From ZC4RG30 sp041168985 (GTDB lineage: Bacteria; Pseudomonadota; Gammaproteobacteria; Steroidobacterales; Steroidobacteraceae), in NCBI GenBank assembly GCA_041168985.1, contig JBEEKA010000038.1, positions 1-7,468 on the forward strand: a stretch of 7,468 bases of DNA, read 5' to 3'. The notes below the pieces were generated by a model. That model saw nothing but the letters and a program-made list of their open reading frames with translations, had not been told where the DNA came from and ran no database searches. Positions 5,598 to 7,468 of the stretch are shown here, piece after piece (position 1 is the stretch's first letter; each line of letters begins with the position of its first letter). A program made the translations under genes and the position numbers.

Positions 5598-7067
5598 ATG
5601 GCCCGCGTACAGCTTGTCGAGACGTCCCTTCGCGATGGCAACCAGAGCCTCTGGGGCGCCATGGGCGTCACCACGGCGAACAACCTCGCCATCGCGCCCG
5701 TCATGGACCGCGTGGGCTTCAAGGCCATCGATTACACGACTTCCACGCACATGGGCGTGGCCGTGCGCTACAAGCGCGAGGATCCCTGGGAGCGCATCCG
5801 CCTGATGGCGGAGGCGATGCCCAATACCCCGCTGCAGTTCATGTCGACCGGCTTCCGCTTCATCAGCTGGGAAACGGCCAGCCCCGAGTTCATGTCGCTC
5901 GCTTTCCGGACGCTGGTGAACAACGGCATCCGTCGTTTCTGTCTCGCGGATCCGATGAACGACGCCGACGCGAACATCGCCTGTGCGCGCATGGCCAAGG
6001 CGGCCGGCGGCAGCTACGTCATCGCCGCGCTCGTGTTCACGCTGAGCCCCTTCCACGACGACGCGCATTACGTCGACTGCGCCCGCAAGCTGGCGGCCTG
6101 CCCCGACATCGATGCCGTTTATATCAAGGATCCAGGCGGCCTGTTGACGCAGCAGCGCGCGGCCACGCTGATCCCTGCGATCCGAGCGGTGATCGGGGAA
6201 ATGCCCTTCGAACTGCATGCGCATTGCACGATAGGGCTCGCGGACCTGGTCTATTCCGAAGCGCCGTCGCTGGGCGTCGATGCGCTGCAAGTCGCCTCCG
6301 GTGCCGCGTCGGAAGGAACGTCCAATCCGTCCTCCGCCCGCGTGCTCGCGAACCTGCGGGCGATGGGGCATACCGTGGACATCGACGACGGGGCGCTTGC
6401 CGAGGTGCAGCAGTACTTCACGCAACTGGCGGTCGCCGAAGGTTATCCGCAGGGCAAGCCAATGGGTTTCGACGCGGCGTATTTCCACCATCAGCTGCCG
6501 GGCGGAATGATCGGCACGATGCGCCGCCAGCTGGGCGAGATCCGCCAGCCGCATCTGGAAGGAGCGATCATCGAGGAGATGGGCCGCGTGCGCCAGGAAC
6601 TCGGCTGGCCCATCGTGATGACGCCCTTCGCGCAGATGCTGCAGACGCAGGCCTTCATCAATGTCACCGGCAAGGAGCGCTACGCGACCGTGCCGGACGA
6701 GATCATCCGCTATGCGATCGGCCGCTTCGGTCGTCCGAACGTGCCCATCGCGCCGGAGGTGATGGACCGCATCGACGCGCTGCCGCGCACGAAGGAACTG
6801 CGCGCCGAACCGGACATGGCGCCGCTGCCGGAGCTGCGCAAGCGCATTGGCGCGCAGTATTCCGACGAGGAGTTCCTGCTGCGCGCGACGATGCCGGCAA
6901 ACCTCGTCGATGCGATGCGTGCCGCGGGCCCCGCCGTGCGTCATTACAACCCCGAGAGCCGTCCCGTGCTGGATCTCGTCCGCCAGCTCACGTCGCGCAG
7001 GGACGTGTCGCAGGTGGCCGTGGAGAAGGACGGCTTCAGGCTGGCGCTGCGTCGCTACGCGCCCTGA
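5598..7067 (+). CDS. biotin-dependent carboxyltransferase subunit (pyruvate carboxylase / oxaloacetate decarboxylase alpha family)
   Basis: 489 residues. Residues about 1-290 are the HMGL-like TIM barrel: VETSLRDGNQSL (Arg12, metal ligand Asp13, Gln16), REDPWERIR and AMPNTPLQ, IKDPGGLLT (Lys177, the lysine carbamylated in pyruvate carboxylase) and LHAHCTIG (His207, His209, metal ligands). Residues about 290-455 are the conserved PYC_OADA region, including LPGGMIGTMRRQL and WPIVMTPFAQ. There is no fused biotin domain, consistent with the separate carrier at 3777. The enzyme should move CO2 from carboxybiotin to an enolate-type acceptor. It is unlikely to act on pyruvate: the pyruvate-binding Arg is Thr84, and the nearby Tyr and Asp are Trp91 and Gly53. 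The C-terminus (457-486) resembles the AccB N-terminus. The acceptor is unknown; context suggests a ketone or phenol-like compound activated by the upstream phosphotransferase. Confidence 0.88.
   Translation: MARVQLVETSLRDGNQSLWGAMGVTTANNLAIAPVMDRVGFKAIDYTTSTHMGVAVRYKREDPWERIRLMAEAMPNTPLQFMSTGFRFISWETASPEFMSLAFRTLVNNGIRRFCLADPMNDADANIACARMAKAAGGSYVIAALVFTLSPFHDDAHYVDCARKLAACPDIDAVYIKDPGGLLTQQRAATLIPAIRAVIGEMPFELHAHCTIGLADLVYSEAPSLGVDALQVASGAASEGTSNPSSARVLANLRAMGHTVDIDDGALAEVQQYFTQLAVAEGYPQGKPMGFDAAYFHHQLPGGMIGTMRRQLGEIRQPHLEGAIIEEMGRVRQELGWPIVMTPFAQMLQTQAFINVTGKERYATVPDEIIRYAIGRFGRPNVPIAPEVMDRIDALPRTKELRAEPDMAPLPELRKRIGAQYSDEEFLLRATMPANLVDAMRAAGPAVRHYNPESRPVLDLVRQLTSRRDVSQVAVEKDGFRLALRRYAP
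6966..7055 (+). other. AccB-N-terminus-like segment at the carboxyltransferase C-terminus
   Basis: Residues 457-486 of the carboxyltransferase read as helix LDLVRQL, a turn, then VAVEKDGFRLALRR. Carrier residues 8-36 read IMRLVEA, a turn, then LELETDGTKIVLRR. The two align with one single-residue gap and share the E-x-DG and LRR positions plus the hydrophobic pattern. The segment could be a docking element or a relic of a fused carrier. Confidence 0.45.
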
Positions 7068-7080
7068 GCGGACCGCGCGA

Positions 7081-7468
7081 ATGACGCTTCCCCTGATCAG
7101 CGGTCCGACGTCCACGCTTCTCGCGCGCGTGCGCGGCTACATGTTCGACCTTGATGGCACGCTGCTGCTCAGCGACCGCTCGCTCGGTGGCTATGAGTTG
7201 CTGCCCGGTGCGGTGGACCTGCTCACGATGCTCACGGAGCGCGGCGTGCCTTTCGTCGTGCTGACCAATGGCAGTGCCTATCCGCCTGCGCAACAGGCCG
7301 CCAGGCTGCGCGGACTGGGGCTCCCGGTGCCGGACGATCGCATGCTCACGCCGTCCAGCGTCGCGGCGGCCGTGTTGAAACGGCGTGGCGTGAAGCGCGC
7401 ACTGATCCTGGGCAGCCGGGGCGTAGGCCACGCGCTCGAGGACGCCGGCATCGAAATCGTCCATACCG
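7081..7468 (+). CDS. HAD-superfamily phosphatase, NagD / p-nitrophenylphosphatase-like, 3'-truncated
   Basis: The frame is open from ATG 7081 to the right edge (129 codons visible); family members are usually about 250-300 residues, so roughly half is missing. Seen: HAD motif I MFDLDGTLL (nucleophile Asp23, acid Asp25), then LLPGAVDLLTMLTERGVPFVVLTNGS, the class IIA pattern with motif II Thr62-Asn63. Motifs III and IV lie outside the window. Class IIA HAD enzymes hydrolyse small phosphate esters, including nucleotides and, in some members, aryl phosphates. The gene starts 13 bases after the carboxyltransferase stop with only a weak ribosome site (GAGCGGA, 7066-7072), so it is probably co-transcribed. 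Given two upstream phosphotransferase genes, a role in removing phosphate from an intermediate or side product is attractive but only inferred. A general housekeeping phosphatase is the alternative. Confidence 0.85.
   Translation, partial: MTLPLISGPTSTLLARVRGYMFDLDGTLLLSDRSLGGYELLPGAVDLLTMLTERGVPFVVLTNGSAYPPAQQAARLRGLGLPVPDDRMLTPSSVAAAVLKRRGVKRALILGSRGVGHALEDAGIEIVHT

Larger units (their letters stand above)
911..7468 (+). other. predicted operon: Pps-like phosphotransferase, biotin carboxylase and HAD phosphatase
   Basis: Six consecutive + strand genes are spaced at -4, -4, +10, +2 and +13 bases. Both overlaps are GTGA, with the next gene's GTG start sharing bases with the previous TGA, which implies translational coupling of the PpsA-like, PpsB-like and biotin carrier subunits. 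No terminator-like hairpin or promoter-sized gap lies between 911 and the right edge. The operon continues beyond the window inside the HAD gene. Confidence 0.8.

Noticed and set aside
3777..7067. Annotation as acetyl-CoA carboxylase or plain pyruvate carboxylase
   Set aside because: No AccA/AccD-type carboxyltransferase is present, and the TIM-barrel carboxyltransferase lacks the pyruvate-binding Arg and Tyr.
5403..7115. Long antisense open frame opposite the carboxyltransferase, and a similar one at 4174-5526
   Set aside because: Same reason: composition-driven shadows of well-conserved + strand genes, with no ribosome site or family motif.

Overview
This is a high-GC stretch (by eye roughly two thirds G+C). 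It has strong G/C third-position bias, GTG starts, 4-base GTGA gene overlaps and long antisense open frames. Together with the protein families this suggests a Pseudomonadota bacterium, probably of the beta or gamma class; the sequence alone does not fix the genus. All recognised genes are on the + strand. No RNA gene, insertion sequence, CRISPR array or prophage element is visible.

Layout: (1) 2-787, the C-terminal part of a PhzF-family isomerase-like protein whose start lies off the left edge. (2) 788-910, a 123-base gap with a weak hairpin, a TACAAT -10-like box, a small inverted repeat and a good Shine-Dalgarno. (3) 911-7067, five tightly packed genes: a phenylphosphate-synthase-like (PpsA-like) phosphohistidine subunit, a PpsB-like ATP-grasp subunit, an AccB-type biotin carboxyl carrier, an AccC-type biotin carboxylase, and a TIM-barrel carboxyltransferase of the pyruvate carboxylase / oxaloacetate decarboxylase alpha family. 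(4) 7081 to the right edge, the N-terminal part of a HAD-superfamily (NagD / p-nitrophenylphosphatase-like) phosphatase in the same run of genes.

The five-gene block is the point of interest. The first two proteins look like a split PEP-synthase-type phosphotransferase that has lost the PEP/pyruvate barrel. Their sizes and domain order match the two catalytic subunits of phenylphosphate synthase, which phosphorylates phenol with ATP via a phosphohistidine. The next three form a complete biotin-dependent carboxylase. Its carboxyltransferase keeps the metal-binding residues of pyruvate carboxylase, but the positions that hold pyruvate are changed (Arg to Thr, Tyr to Trp, Asp to Gly).

Inference: the locus encodes a two-module, ATP-consuming carboxylase. 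One module activates a neutral enolisable compound (a ketone or phenol-like acceptor) as an enol/aryl phosphate, and the biotin module then carboxylates it. Acetone and acetophenone carboxylases use the same chemical logic, and phenol metabolism couples Pps to a UbiD-type carboxylase, but this combination uses different protein families. The HAD phosphatase may clean up a phosphorylated side product or act within the pathway. The substrate cannot be read from the sequence.
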